Shown here: positions 11,417 to 25,755 of the stretch, piece by piece
Numbering within the stretch: position 1 is the stretch's first letter
Layout of the letters: every line of letters begins with the position of its first letter
Assembly (NCBI GenBank): GCA_000697665.1
Contig: KL197715.1
Coordinates: 62,001 to 126,000, forward strand
Length of the DNA: 64,000 nt
Reading direction: 5' to 3'
Origin: Jaapia argillacea MUCL 33604
Lineage: Eukaryota > Basidiomycota > Agaricomycetes > Jaapiales > Jaapiaceae
The notes under the pieces: model-generated
The model's database searches: none
Told to the model about the DNA's origin: nothing
The model's input: only the letters and a program-made list of their open reading frames with translations
Position numbers and translations under genes: made by a program

Positions 11417-12230
11417 TCAGATCCTTTTGCACAATTCTATCGCTACTTTACAACCGGCTCCAACAACCGTACTAAGCAAAGCATGAGCCGGAGCTCTCTG
11501 CGAATGATGTTCGACAGCAGTATCCAAATGTTCAAGTTCATCGTCCCTAAACTCTCGAATAACATCCTTCAACAACGGGAGACTTGGATGTGTCGTAGTG
11601 AATCCGTCCATCTCCTTCAATTGGCTGTAACGCGGGTCAACGCATGAAATGGTCAACACATGAATTGGAACGAAGAAATGAGAGACAGACTCGTCATAAT
11701 GTTCCCCAATAACCGTTTCAACAGCTTCGGTACAAGCCATAGCAGCCTCCTTGCTCATCAAAGCAGTAACAGCCCCAAGTCCAAACCCCGCAACTTTCGC
11801 AACCTCCCAAAGCACAGTCGGCCTAACCCGATGCTGAACCTGCATCTTATTCATAACCGCAATATGTTTCTTTTCCTGATCCCACATTTCCTATTCCCAC
11901 ATTAAGACCCCCGGCGGAAAAAGGGGTGGCGAAACGGGGGAGACTTGCCTGTATTATTGGACCCGTTCTCGGATCGCGTCCCAGGACAGCCATTTGACCG
12001 CGGTAGATCCAGTTGGCTGCGACCTCGCCAGCTTGATCTACTCGTAGTGCGCTGTCGAGGATATGTCGCTGGGCGGGGGTGAGGTCGGGTGGTGTTGTAG
12101 AGACGGCGGGGTCGTTGGATTTTGTCTCGTCAAAGTAAACCGATGATGGGGCAGTGGTTGCTAGATTTCGAGACGCAAACCGGCAGGGAGATACAAGGCG
12201 TAAACATTGGCGGGGAGATGCCAGCGACAT
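11417..12230 (-). CDS. COQ7: 5-demethoxyubiquinone hydroxylase COQ7 (CAT5)
   Basis: Di-iron monooxygenase that hydroxylates demethoxyubiquinone late in ubiquinone synthesis, on the mitochondrial inner membrane. The ATG at 12230 starts an Arg/Ser-rich presequence (MSLASPRQCLRLVSPCRFAS). Metal ligands are visible in DQAGEVAANWIYRGQ, the E-x-x-H of WDQEKKHIAVMN, EHYDE, and the E-x-x-H of FRDDELEHLDTA. Full family length. Two introns: one at 11891-11948 with a GC donor (CAG/GCAAGT) that joins GPIIQ to EMWDQEKKH, and one near 11630-11690 between EHYDE and QLKEMDGF. The two-gene neighbourhood (complex I subunit and COQ7) is respiratory. Confidence 0.95.
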
Positions 12231-12450
12231 TTCGACTGGAGATGGTGTTTAAGGAGTTCGTTAGGGAGAGTTGGAGTGTAGAAAGTCACGTGCAAGAAAC
12301 CTTCGAGACACTGGCTCAAGTGAACGAAAGTGGTGGAATGGTGGTTCAAGTATGGACGGAAAGTGTGTAACACAGGTGATTCTCGCGTATTCACGCCAAA
12401 TAGCAACCAATGCTAGGCAAGAGAATGGATTTGTTGTATCAGAAAAAGAA

Positions 12451-12545
12451 TGACAGTGGCGAGGTTCGAACTCGCGCAGGCTCACGCCTATTGGGAAGCA
12501 ATGAATACTTAAATCCAACTCCTTGGACCGCTCGGACACACTGCC
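12451..12545 (-). tRNA. tRNA-Leu (UAA anticodon) with a short intron
   Basis: On the minus strand the acceptor stem GGCAGTG pairs with CACTGTC (one G-T wobble), with discriminator A. The D-stem is TCC/GGA; the anticodon region is TTGGA-TTTAAG, giving UAA; the T-arm is GCGAG-TTCGAAC-CTCGC. A long variable arm (about TAGGCGTGAGCCTG) marks a class II tRNA. About 11 extra bases (TATTCATTGCT) sit after position 37, where eukaryotic tRNA introns occur; removing them leaves 84 nt, normal for tRNA-Leu. The stem has one A-C mismatch next to the loop. Confidence 0.9.
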
Positions 12546-13530
12546 GTGCGTGAGAGTGGCCTTTAGGTAGTCACGATGGCGTAGGTCAATGGAACATCAT
12601 CGAAATGGGACTTGGTAAGTGCTTAGCAGCTTGTTCCTTGACATCTGGTTGACTTGTCGAGCGATTCCACTGGCTGAACAGCGCGTTCTTGCATCTCGTC
12701 GACGGAGGGTTGTCCACCGTGCTTCTGACGACTCACACGCAGATGAACTTCCTACGATGCACCGAATGGGGATATATTTGGGATATGAGCTGATTTAAAT
12801 TTTCAGAAGAATGGGAAAAGAGCCGTGGAGGGGGGTTCGGAGGGACAAGTATCGCACGAGGGGACGGAGGAAGAGGGACATGACGGAAGAGTGTATCAGG
12901 TGGTGGGCATAGCAACAGGGCGCCAGGTTGTGGGGTTGTGGGGGGGGGGGAGGTAAGTAGCATGAAGCAAGAGTGCGGAGAGCCAGCGTAGAGGGTCACG
13001 CGGTCACAACGTTGGAGGATGATCGTGCAAGGTTTGCATGGAACAAGCGAGGAGAGTCTTGGCAAATGGATGGGGAGGAGATTGGATTGCCAGATGTGAT
13101 GTGGCTGTGCAAGTATGATTCGTTTATGACATCACGAATCAGGGAGGAAGCCAAGATGGTGTTTGTTTGACATTTTTCATCGCTGGATTCGTGACGAAGA
13201 ATGCTGTCAGCTGGGACACTCGGCGACGGCGACCAATCCCTGCCACGAATTATCTGAATCAGCATCGAATTCACATCGAATTCAGCAAGGAATTGACTGT
13301 TCAGGTAAGTCGACGTTTCCCCAAGCAAATCCGACGCTGATCCATCCAACCTTCTTTTTCCTTCCAGTCCCTCCCCGTCTGCCATTTCGTGCGTTCCCCT
13401 CCGCGCACGCTGTCCTCTCCTTGGCGCCATCGTGCTGCCTCTGTCACTCCTTTATTTCTCTTTAACCACTCTCCTTTAACCTTTCATTTCCGTTGACTTG
13501 TCCTTCGTTATACCCACATTCGTTATCAAC
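12546..13530. other. Intergenic region upstream of the Ser/Thr-rich membrane protein
   Basis: No supported gene. It contains a run of about 11 G at 12940-12950 and a pyrimidine-rich stretch from about 13340 to 13500 just before the next ATG, typical of strong fungal promoters. A 144-codon minus-strand open frame at 12996-13430 has no recognisable features and was not called. Confidence 0.5.
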
Positions 13531-16340
13531 ATGGAGACCACCTCCGCTTCAGCCCCTTCCTCGATGTCGTCCCAGACGTCCTCGCCCTCGACGGCATCCA
13601 CCTCCGATCCCGTTACGACCTCGGCTTCGACCACCTCTACCTCTTCACCCCCAACCAGTCCATCCCCCTCAACATCTACCCCACCTTCTTTATCATCTAC
13701 TTCCTCCTCCACCCCCTCCCCTTTACCATCCCAAAACAAGGCTATCGATAACCCTGGCGGTGCCTCTTCCTCGTCGCCTACTTTGACTTCTACATCCCCT
13801 TCATCCCCCACATCCACGACAACTTCATCGGAGCCTACTTCTCCAACGTCGACAGCAAGTACCACAACCCCTACTTCAACTCCCTCCACCTCTCCTACCT
13901 CCCAATCCCCTCCCACCAAAGGTGAAACCGATACCCCATCCTCGACCCCTACACCATCGCCGACTGAACCGTCCAGTGGCTCTGGCAATAAAGCCGCCAG
14001 TGGTCCAGGTGATGGAGAAAATGAAAATACCACAGGGACAGTTACAACTGTTTCATCCCAACCTTCCACGGTCTCCCCTACACCATCACCGACACAACCA
14101 GCCAGTGGATCTGGTAATAAAGCCGCAAGCGGTCCGGGTGATGGAGAAAGTGGGAATACTACAGGGACAGTAACGACTGTTCCATCCCAACCTTCCACGA
14201 CTTCCCCTACACAATCGCCGACACAATCCAGTGGCTCTGGTAATAAGGCCACAAGCGGAAAAGACAATGGAAATACCGTTGGATTAGCTACAACAGTTCC
14301 ATCCCAACCTGCCACCGTTCCACCTCCGTCTAACGCCGGTCCGACGTCCCCCTCCAAACCTGGCCCTGCATCTGCATCCAACCCCGGTCCCGAGTCCGCA
14401 TCCAAACCCATTCCTTCCCCTACTACGAACTCCCCCGGAGAAAATCCCATCACTCCAAGTAAGATGATCACCATCATCCTCCCCATCCCCAGCCTCATCT
14501 CCTCGGGAGCCACCGACAGGTAAGCTTCTGCTCCTCCTCCCTCTCACTCATACTAATTCAATCCAACAGCCCCACAATATCCTCCCTAACGAAACCCACA
14601 ATCATAGCGGCGGCGGCAGCAGAGAACAACCCTCACCAACCCCCTCCCTCGTCCCTCCCAGATATAATCTCACCAGGTCCTATCATAACCACCACATCAA
14701 TCTACACCACCACCTATCATTCCACCGAAACTGGTATAGGTGGGAGCGTGACCGTCGTTGGCATCAGTACGGGTTTGGTCACCAGCACGTTTATCGTCCC
14801 CGCTCCTACAGGGGACGTCCAAACGGCTGGGAATGGGAGGTCGTTTGAGGGTGGGATCGTTGGGGTTGTGGTGGGGTTGGTAGGTCTTGCGTTACTGGTC
14901 GGCGCGGTCCTGTGTTGGAGGCGCAGGAGGGGGGCGGGTGTGGCGTTTGTGGTGACTCGTGAAGTTGGAGTTGGAGAGGAGGAAGCGAGGGAGAGGGAGA
15001 GCAGGGGGAGGAGAGGGACTGGGGGCATTAGGATCCCTACGCCTTTTTCTGTTTCGAGTGGGTGGGACCAGGGGTTTAGAGATTCGAATGAGAGGGGAAT
15101 TTCGCAGGAGTACTCGACTCCTCATATGGCTTTTATCGGCGAGGTTCGGAAAGTCACTCATGGAGAAGGAAGGTCGGTAGGAGGTAAAGGCGACGATGTA
15201 GAGGAAGGTGGAGATGGAAGCTCGTGCGATTGTTCGGGATGTGATGGTGTTGAAGAATGGAGAGGTGTAAATCTCCCACTCGACTCTTCTCCAAATACAC
15301 TTGGGAGGTGTAGGAGTCAGAGACAAATTGGTTCGGGGTTGGTTCAAGGGCGAGTGTTGCATACGCGAACACGGGGTGGTGTGGAGGAAGAGAGGGGTCC
15401 GGTACTCGTTTCTTTGGCTCAGGACCGACTTGAACCAAGCAGGCCGTTCCGTCGACCTTCGCCGTTTCCTTTGATCAACGATGCGGTCGAATCGGTGGCC
15501 GAGCAGGATGGTATCGACCCATTCGCCGACCCCGAGTCTGAATTGGGTACGATTAGGGAATATCCTTCCGCTGTGTCTTTGACCGAGACGTCAGAACGAG
15601 CAGTGCACCATTCGCATTCAGAGTTGCACACGGTCTATGCTAGTCGGACGAGGGTCCCTCCATCCACCACCGTTCAAACACGACTATCCTCTCTGAACCT
15701 CCGCGGAGAGTCCACCTCGCGTCCACCAGACTTGGTACGATTCGATTCTTCCATGACGGCTGGAACGCAAATCTCGACGAGCCTCTCTCATCGCGCTGTA
15801 CAAGATTCGCATACTCAATTACACTTGCCTCTCGGCGGCCCCCAGCATCAAACCGGGACTGGAATTAATATCTCGTCCCCGCCGGCGTTATCCATCTCTG
15901 ACTTTCCTCGACCTCTAGATCTCGTCAGGTTTGATTCTTCGCTTACTATGTCTACCGACGTAACCGTATCGAGCCGACCTCCCTCTTTCGCGCCATCCGA
16001 ATCGGATGAAGTTTTCGAGGATGCGCTGGACGAGTCGCAAGTTTATAATGGTTATCGTCCGAGACAGGTTGAGAATCCTTTCTTGGATCACCCCATCAGT
16101 GGTGGTTCGCAAGGAGATGGGAGCGATGAGAGTGGTGGGTCGAGGATGAGGAGTTGGGGTTCTGGGGGTGTGGATAGGAGTCGGTCGTGGAGGGGACCGT
16201 TTTTGGAAAGGTTGGTTAGTGTTGCTAGGGGTGATACGACCCCGAGTGCTGTTGGAGGTTATGGTGTTGCGCCAGTTGGTGGGCTTGGAGGGGGTGGTGG
16301 AGTAGGGTTGAATGGAGGAACGCAGAGTGGGAGGAGTTGA
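13531..16340 (+). CDS. Ser/Thr-rich single-pass membrane protein (Mid2/WSC-like architecture)
   Basis: Two exons, 13531-14519 and 14570-16340, give 919 residues. The first ATG is 13531 (METTSASAPSSMSSQTS); no conventional signal peptide follows it. The first third is almost entirely Ser, Thr and Pro, suited to heavy O-mannosylation, and includes a tandem repeat of about 43 residues. One membrane helix is visible near 14852-14925 (IVGVVVGLVGLALLVGAVLC), followed by the stop-transfer signal WRRRR. The long tail is cytoplasmic and has a twice-occurring motif of the form DLVRFDSS(M/L)T at about 15730 and 15920, and DPFADPESELGT. This layout matches fungal cell-wall stress sensors, but no WSC cysteine domain is present, so the sensor role is inference. 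Confidence 0.75.
13973..14330 (+). repeat. Tandem coding repeat, about 129 nt period, three copies
   Basis: The block beginning SSGSGNKAASGPGDGE and continuing to NTTGTVTTV-SQPST recurs from 13973, 14102 and 14228, giving periods of 129 and 126 nt (43 and 42 codons). The third copy is diverged (KATSGKDNGNTVGLATTV). Copies differ mostly at the third codon position, so the repeat is not brand new. Confidence 0.8.
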
Positions 16341-16891
16341 AGTGGTTGGTTTGAAGGGGAGCATAGTTCATGATACGCCTCTTGATGACCGTTCACGACC
16401 CCCGCCCCCCACCCCCGCCTCTACCGCCTCCCCAATCCAAGAGTCCCAAAAGCGAAACACGATCTCTCACTCATCATTCAAGATTGAAAACACGATATAC
16501 CCAAGCTGATGAAAACCCACATCTGTTGTCGATTCTCTATCAAGTCAAAACAAACGAATGAACACTTGTTGTATCCATACTGACGTACCTATACCCCCCC
16601 ATCTGCTTTCACCCACCACACTCGTTTTAATTTACATCTTCAATTATTGTGTCTTGTATCCTCGTATATTTTCGTGTTCTCTCCTCATACACGCTGTTGT
16701 CATTACCACTTTGTAGTCGATTCCAACGCTTTATTGTTGTTCTCTTGCACACTCGGAGACCCCACAATGAAGCAATTAGGGTATCGATTCCAAATACAAG
16801 GGTATCGTATCCGAGCTTCAATAGTTGGATGATTGGGTATAATAAGAGTTCACCAGATAATTAAATAAAGCAACTCGCATCCATCGCAGTG
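16341..16891. other. Convergent 3' intergenic region
   Basis: Sits between the stop of the Ser/Thr-rich protein and the stop of the PhoD-like gene. It is pyrimidine-rich and contains no supported gene; it presumably holds both 3' untranslated regions. Confidence 0.5.
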
Positions 16892-19800
16892 TTATGGAAT
16901 CCACCGAGGGGGAGGCGCACTAACAGCATACCTATAACAACCACACCGTCAATAGTTGCCGTCGAGGTAAAAAAGGTGGCGACTCACCCAACACTCTCAC
17001 CACATCCCTTCTCCTTCTCCACTCGAATATCAAAAACCAGCTCTCCGGTTGTATCCTCCCACCAAACACTGCACCAGTTTCGGCGGCCCATGATGTACTT
17101 GTTCTTGAGGGTAGCACCGTTGGTATCCTTGGAAAAGAGGGGGATCTAGGAGTGGCAGTCACATTAGTACTGGTTTGGAAACTGGAAGCAAGAGAGAGAA
17201 GTAGGGGCACAGATGAAGGCGGCATACCATAGTCTCATCAGTATCACAGTAGTGCATTGTTTTGTGAGTCCTTGACGCAAGGGTGTTGACCATGGTGAGG
17301 ACACCTCCAGGTGGACTACCAAATAGAACATCAACCAAAATACAAATGAACGAATTGTAGACATACGGAGTGTTCACAATGGCACCTATCACAACAAATC
17401 AGTAGCGATGTCGACGGATCATTTCTATGCAAGCGAATGATCACAGAGATTATGGAACTCACTCGAAACGACATTCAGCATGTACCTCCAATCTTCTGCC
17501 GGTGGAACCTCGCCTATCGCTCCTGTAGCGCCATTCCCGAACCTACTCCCCCCATTCACCTCAACGGCACTGAATCCGCTCCCTCCTTCACTACTGCTAC
17601 TTCCAACCCTCCCAATCTTGCTACTACTGCCATTTGATATCTTACTTCCGCCAGATTTGGGAGTGAGGGTCTTCAAAAGACCAACGGCGCAACAGTGTAC
17701 GTCTCCTGAAAGGAATGATACTCTGATTTGTTGATGCTTCGCGAAGCGTTGTAGTTGTTCTATTAGCCAGTTGCGTTCTTTCTGATTGGGTAGGGAGGGT
17801 ACGAGTAATCAGTATAATGCGGAAAAGAACGAAACAGGTTAGGGACAAGGAAAGAGGATGGCACCTTATGACCTCTCGCGGTCCAATGATCGTTCTACAG
17901 CTAAATCATCAAGTTCAGTCATCCCAAGATAAAAACAATGGTCACCCACAAGATCATCCAACAGCTCGGCATCCGAATTAAACTTGTTTACAAACCCTTT
18001 CAGACCCAACGACCCGCTCTTTCCCAGAGCAACGAGGGGGTTGAATCGGGATTCGAGCATGGTCTCCATGAAGTTCATTCGAGGGTAGGCTATGGGTATG
18101 CCTAGATTAGAAGATTAGATCAGATACTAAATCGACAACTTGCTGCAAGTCGTATAAACGCAAACGTGCGATAGATGACAGCAAACGAGGGTGCGACGTA
18201 CCGAGTTGAATCACCAGATGCTCAACGTGTTGAGGTATGTGCCGCAGTCTGGCAAACACCTTTTCGTACTCTTTCTGACTGCAAACTTGGTCTTTCCTGC
18301 GTTCCGCTCTACACACGAGGGAAACAATGTTAGATCACACTGACAACGAGACAAGCCCTGATAACACAATCACGCGGGTCGAAGGGAGGGAATGGATCCA
18401 CGAGTAAAACGCACGTACCGACAGTCCAACATCAGCAACCACACGGTAGGCCCCATATATGTCAGGAAAGAGTGTGATGGAAACGGGATGTATGGCCCTG
18501 GTACACCGATTATAAGGGATTTATTAGAATGACAACCCGGGTCGTCATTTGTACCGTCTACTTCGGCTATAGCGGGATTCAAGTGTCAAACTGAGCAGGG
18601 TGAAAAGCAAGGAGCAACAAACTTACGGTTGATGAAGCATTGGAAAATTAAGAAGAAGAAGTAGCCTCGCGCGCCGATTCTGTGTCACAGTTAGCAAGTC
18701 AAAGATCATCCATCATCCAGCCGTCACACCTTCGAAATACAGGCGCCAATTGCAAGTCTTCAGGATCTATTGACCAGCACCATATGGCAACGTATCAGAT
18801 TCAAGGCAAGGTTCATACCAGCTCGAGATGAACCCACAGCTCCCAAATCCATCAATCTTGAATCCAGAAAGATTGAGTCGATGTGAAGTAAAGGCCGGAA
18901 TACCAGACACTCACCATATCTGCTCACAAAGGAGTGTAAGCACCTCCAGAGATTAAACGAAAGGGTCGACCACGGGCAAGACTCACCATGATCGTCTACA
19001 AGAGAGGAAAACCGACATGAATGGACGAGCTCCCAACTCGAATCAAAAGCGAACACAGCACATACCAAGCATGTTCACCATCGGTCTAACGCACAAATCA
19101 GCATTAAATCTTGTCCCGGCAGGAGGATATGCAACGACTCACATTGAACAATTAGCCCGAGCAAACGCCCCACTCCTAAAATGCTGGCAATAATGATTGA
19201 AGAAAAACCTATCGATAGCTAGCCTACACTCCTCCGACAGTGGATATTTCTTTCTTTTCGAGGGAGTGGTTTGGTTTACCCAGTCTTGTAATTCTGGTTC
19301 ACGCGTTATTCTATCGGTTAGCATCATCACGCCACCGAAGATCAGGGGTCAATAGGCAGGTACGAGAAGGCGATGAGACCAGCACACACATATCGCAATA
19401 AATTTGGTCTCCACCTCCAACTAGCGCATGAAAGGGTTGCTCGGCATGTTTCGAGAGCAAGTCCACCCAGCACGGGTCATAGCCACTTTGGAAACCTGGG
19501 CCACAGAACGTGTCAGGGTTGATTCCTGCGCTGAAGCCGTTGCACTGCCAAATGTCATGAAAAGGCCGATAGCAACGGATTGTGAGGAAACGAGGCGAAT
19601 GGTAAGCAGAAGAGCCTGAGATGAGGAGGGGAAGCCTCACTGAGTGAGTGGCCCAGCGCATGTTTTGGTTATATGCCGGTACGTGAAAGTCGAGCTCTTG
19701 ACCTTTATTGATACTATACCTGATCTTCATCTCAAAAGGCCCAAGAGGGATTTGGATCATAAATCTCCAGAACGTGAATGTGCTACCGGCCAACACTCAG

Positions 19801-20730
19801 CTGCAGTTCTCACTCGTGTTAGAAGGAGACCACACAGGCACATACCCTCCGTTCCCAGCATATACCCATATTTCATGTCCAGGTACTTGCTGTCGCTGTG
19901 TATTGGGTCCATGGCTCGAACTTCCGTTCAAGACTCGAGCGGAGGGAGAGTGAGGGTCTGCGGGGTGTGGTGGCAGCTCGAAGGATCTGGCTTTGTGCAG
20001 AACTTGCTGCTGAGATTCCCGGTCCAGGAAAGACGGGCGGTCGGGATCCCACTCGTAAGTTAAGATTGGGTGCGGTTCGTATGTAGATCCAGCATCCGAG
20101 GCTCAATGGGACAGGCACGTCAACCATTTGTTGAGACAAGGAGGTCAGGAGAAAGCTACTCACTGACAATCATAGCAGCCCCATTCCATACGCCGTTCTC
20201 AACCGTATCATACCTCAAAAGTGGGCCGACCATGAACTGCAAATGTGGGTCCATCCTGGCCACTCTCAACTGTTGACTCCTTTCCACGGCAGTCATATGC
20301 GTTAGCTGGGATGGCTCAGGGAACCTGGCGCTCCCTTCCGGAGGTTGGAAATGCGCACTCCATGACGGTGATGGGGATTCAGGTCGAGTACTACCGGAAG
20401 GGAAACTAGGAGTAGGCATTTGGATTTGGTCATACTGTTGAACTGTAGGAGAAGTGGGCCTGGATGGTGGGTTGAATCTGAGGACGGAATCAAACGGCCA
20501 CGCGGTCAATGTCGATTGCCAAGCCAAATGACGGACTTGCCCTCCTATGAACCGCTCCTCCATTGGCATAATCTGTTCCACAGGTTGGAACCTGCCATCA
20601 GGACCTCGAATGCGAGAGTACAGCGAGTCCTCCTGGACACCTCCGTGTCAGCTCGGAGAAAGTCAACGATATCCAGAAGGACACTAGCCTTTTGCGCTCG
20701 ATATGCGGCTCGCCATCCTGGGTTATCCAT
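16892..20730 (-). CDS. PhoD-like phosphatase (metallophosphatase), highly fragmented by introns
   Basis: Predicted metal-dependent phosphatase of the fungal PhoD-like family (S. cerevisiae YGR266W type). The ATG at 20730 opens MDNPGWRAAYRAQKASV; the stop follows APPPRWIP at 16892. Visible blocks in order: a Pro/Ser-rich exon at 20160-20580; metal-site motif LVGGGDQIYCD near 19400; FFFNHYCQHFRSGAF near 19180; NMLDDHDMIDGFGSY across micro-exons at 19066-19085, 18987-18995, 18915-18919 and 18838-18856; YPEDLQLAPVFR at 18730-18766; NKSLIIGVPGPYIPFPSHS; VWLLMLDCR; MNFMETMLESRFNPLVALGK; then TLASRTHKTMHYCDTDET and GRRNWCSV near the end. Roughly twenty exons. The catalytic Asp/His residues are intact. 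The natural substrate is not known to me. Its start faces the SERCA stop. Confidence 0.87.
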
Positions 20731-21481
20731 TGACAAATTATAGTCGTATGTGACGTTGATGAAAGAGCGGAATTATATAGAAAGGGTATCACTGCGGCGA
20801 AGCTGGTGTCGAACGGGTGAAGAGACAACAGAGCTGGGCGCTGCTGTCTTATTCGCTATTATTACAAGGACACAGCCACTACTTACTACTACTGATCAAA
20901 AGTTGAGTTCAATTCACAGCATTTTGCAAAACGATAGTCAGGTCGTAGAAAGATACACAGACAGCCAGAATTCAGCTTCCGCCCTCAGCCGCTGCTCAAG
21001 CGGTCCCGAAAGGGTAATTGCGATCAATTCCAAGTCGCTTGAGGGCGAGAAGGCCTCTGACGACACCGCTAAGTGTCGGGCGTCAATATTTTGTCTGTGG
21101 GCAGGTTTTCTCAACCTGACTATCGTTTTGCAATTTGCTGCAATTTTGATTCGAAAATAGATTGACTAGGGTACCACGGGCTAAATCTAAGCTAAATCTA
21201 ATCACAAGGTCCGATCTGTTTGCTCGATGCCTCCGTTCGACCTCCGTCAAGAGCGTTGTTGCTGCTCCTTCCTTCACCATGGCCGGACATCTGCATTGGT
21301 CCGATATTTTGAAGTGAGACGCTGTTGCTAGCTCTGCGTACATGGCTTTGGTCACCGACAAAAAAACGCGGAAAGCTTCCACCTTACGTTGATACTCAGC
21401 GACTGGGTTTCACGGGGACACACCGCGATGGAGTACAGGGGATCTTGTTACTCTACGGGGATACAGGAGAGCAATTCATAT
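20731..21481. other. Intergenic region between PhoD-like gene and SERCA
   Basis: About 750 bases with no supported gene. It holds the promoter of the PhoD-like gene and the 3' untranslated region of the SERCA gene, both on the minus strand. Confidence 0.5.
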
Positions 21482-25096
<3,615 letters not shown>

Positions 25097-25755
25097 GATG
25101 ATAAGACCAAACCAGTGGAAAAGAGAGTTGGAACAATCCAAATCAAACACTCCAAGTCAAGGCAACGTACCCAGCACACGCCGTACAAGAAAATTCTAGT
25201 GTCGTGGGGAAGACTGACGTGGCAAACTTATGATGCACGTTTGTTTTCACAGTCTTGGTCAGATACGGTACGGCACATGATGAAACTGTTGGCGACGATG
25301 TGGATATCGACCTGGATACTTGGCAGTCTGGTGAAAAGTGTATTTACGTTCAGAACAGACGTCCTGCATCGGATTTGTAGCAATATCGACCACGATTGCG
25401 CAACGCCGCAAACAAGGTAATCACGTCCAATTATGCGGCTTCGGTCGGCATTCTCCTGGAGGCTGGCCAGCGAGAACGCCCAAGGAGATTTACTAAGCAC
25501 AAATATCCCTACGGAAAGCCACCGGAAGGCGCTGGAATCGCAGTCACTGCGCTTTTGCTTGTCTGTGCAATTTTTGTGATTTTGAGCTGCAGTCGACGGT
25601 CGCAAACGGCGCCACGAATATCGGGGAGACGGTCCTGAACGCCCGCCAACCTCCGCCACAGTGACTCCGAATCAGGCTACCCCTCCTCACACGACCCAGA
25701 CAGGACTCATTCTACTTGCTAGCAGCTTTCCGCTGGTGTCTGCATCTACAGTTCA
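25097..25755. other. Divergent promoter region SERCA / SIP5
   Basis: No supported gene in about 660 bases. Both flanking genes start outward from here, so it must carry both promoters. Confidence 0.5.

Noticed and set aside
12940-12950. Run of 11 G
   Set aside because: Isolated homopolymer in intergenic DNA; no splice site or gene boundary depends on it.
12996-13430. 144-codon minus ORF upstream of the Ser/Thr-rich protein
   Set aside because: No recognisable domain, located in the pyrimidine-rich promoter of the plus-strand gene, and no splice continuation.
13476-14513. 345-codon minus ORF rich in Gly, Val and Glu
   Set aside because: Antisense shadow of the Ser/Thr/Pro-rich coding exon; low-complexity repeats keep the reverse frame open.
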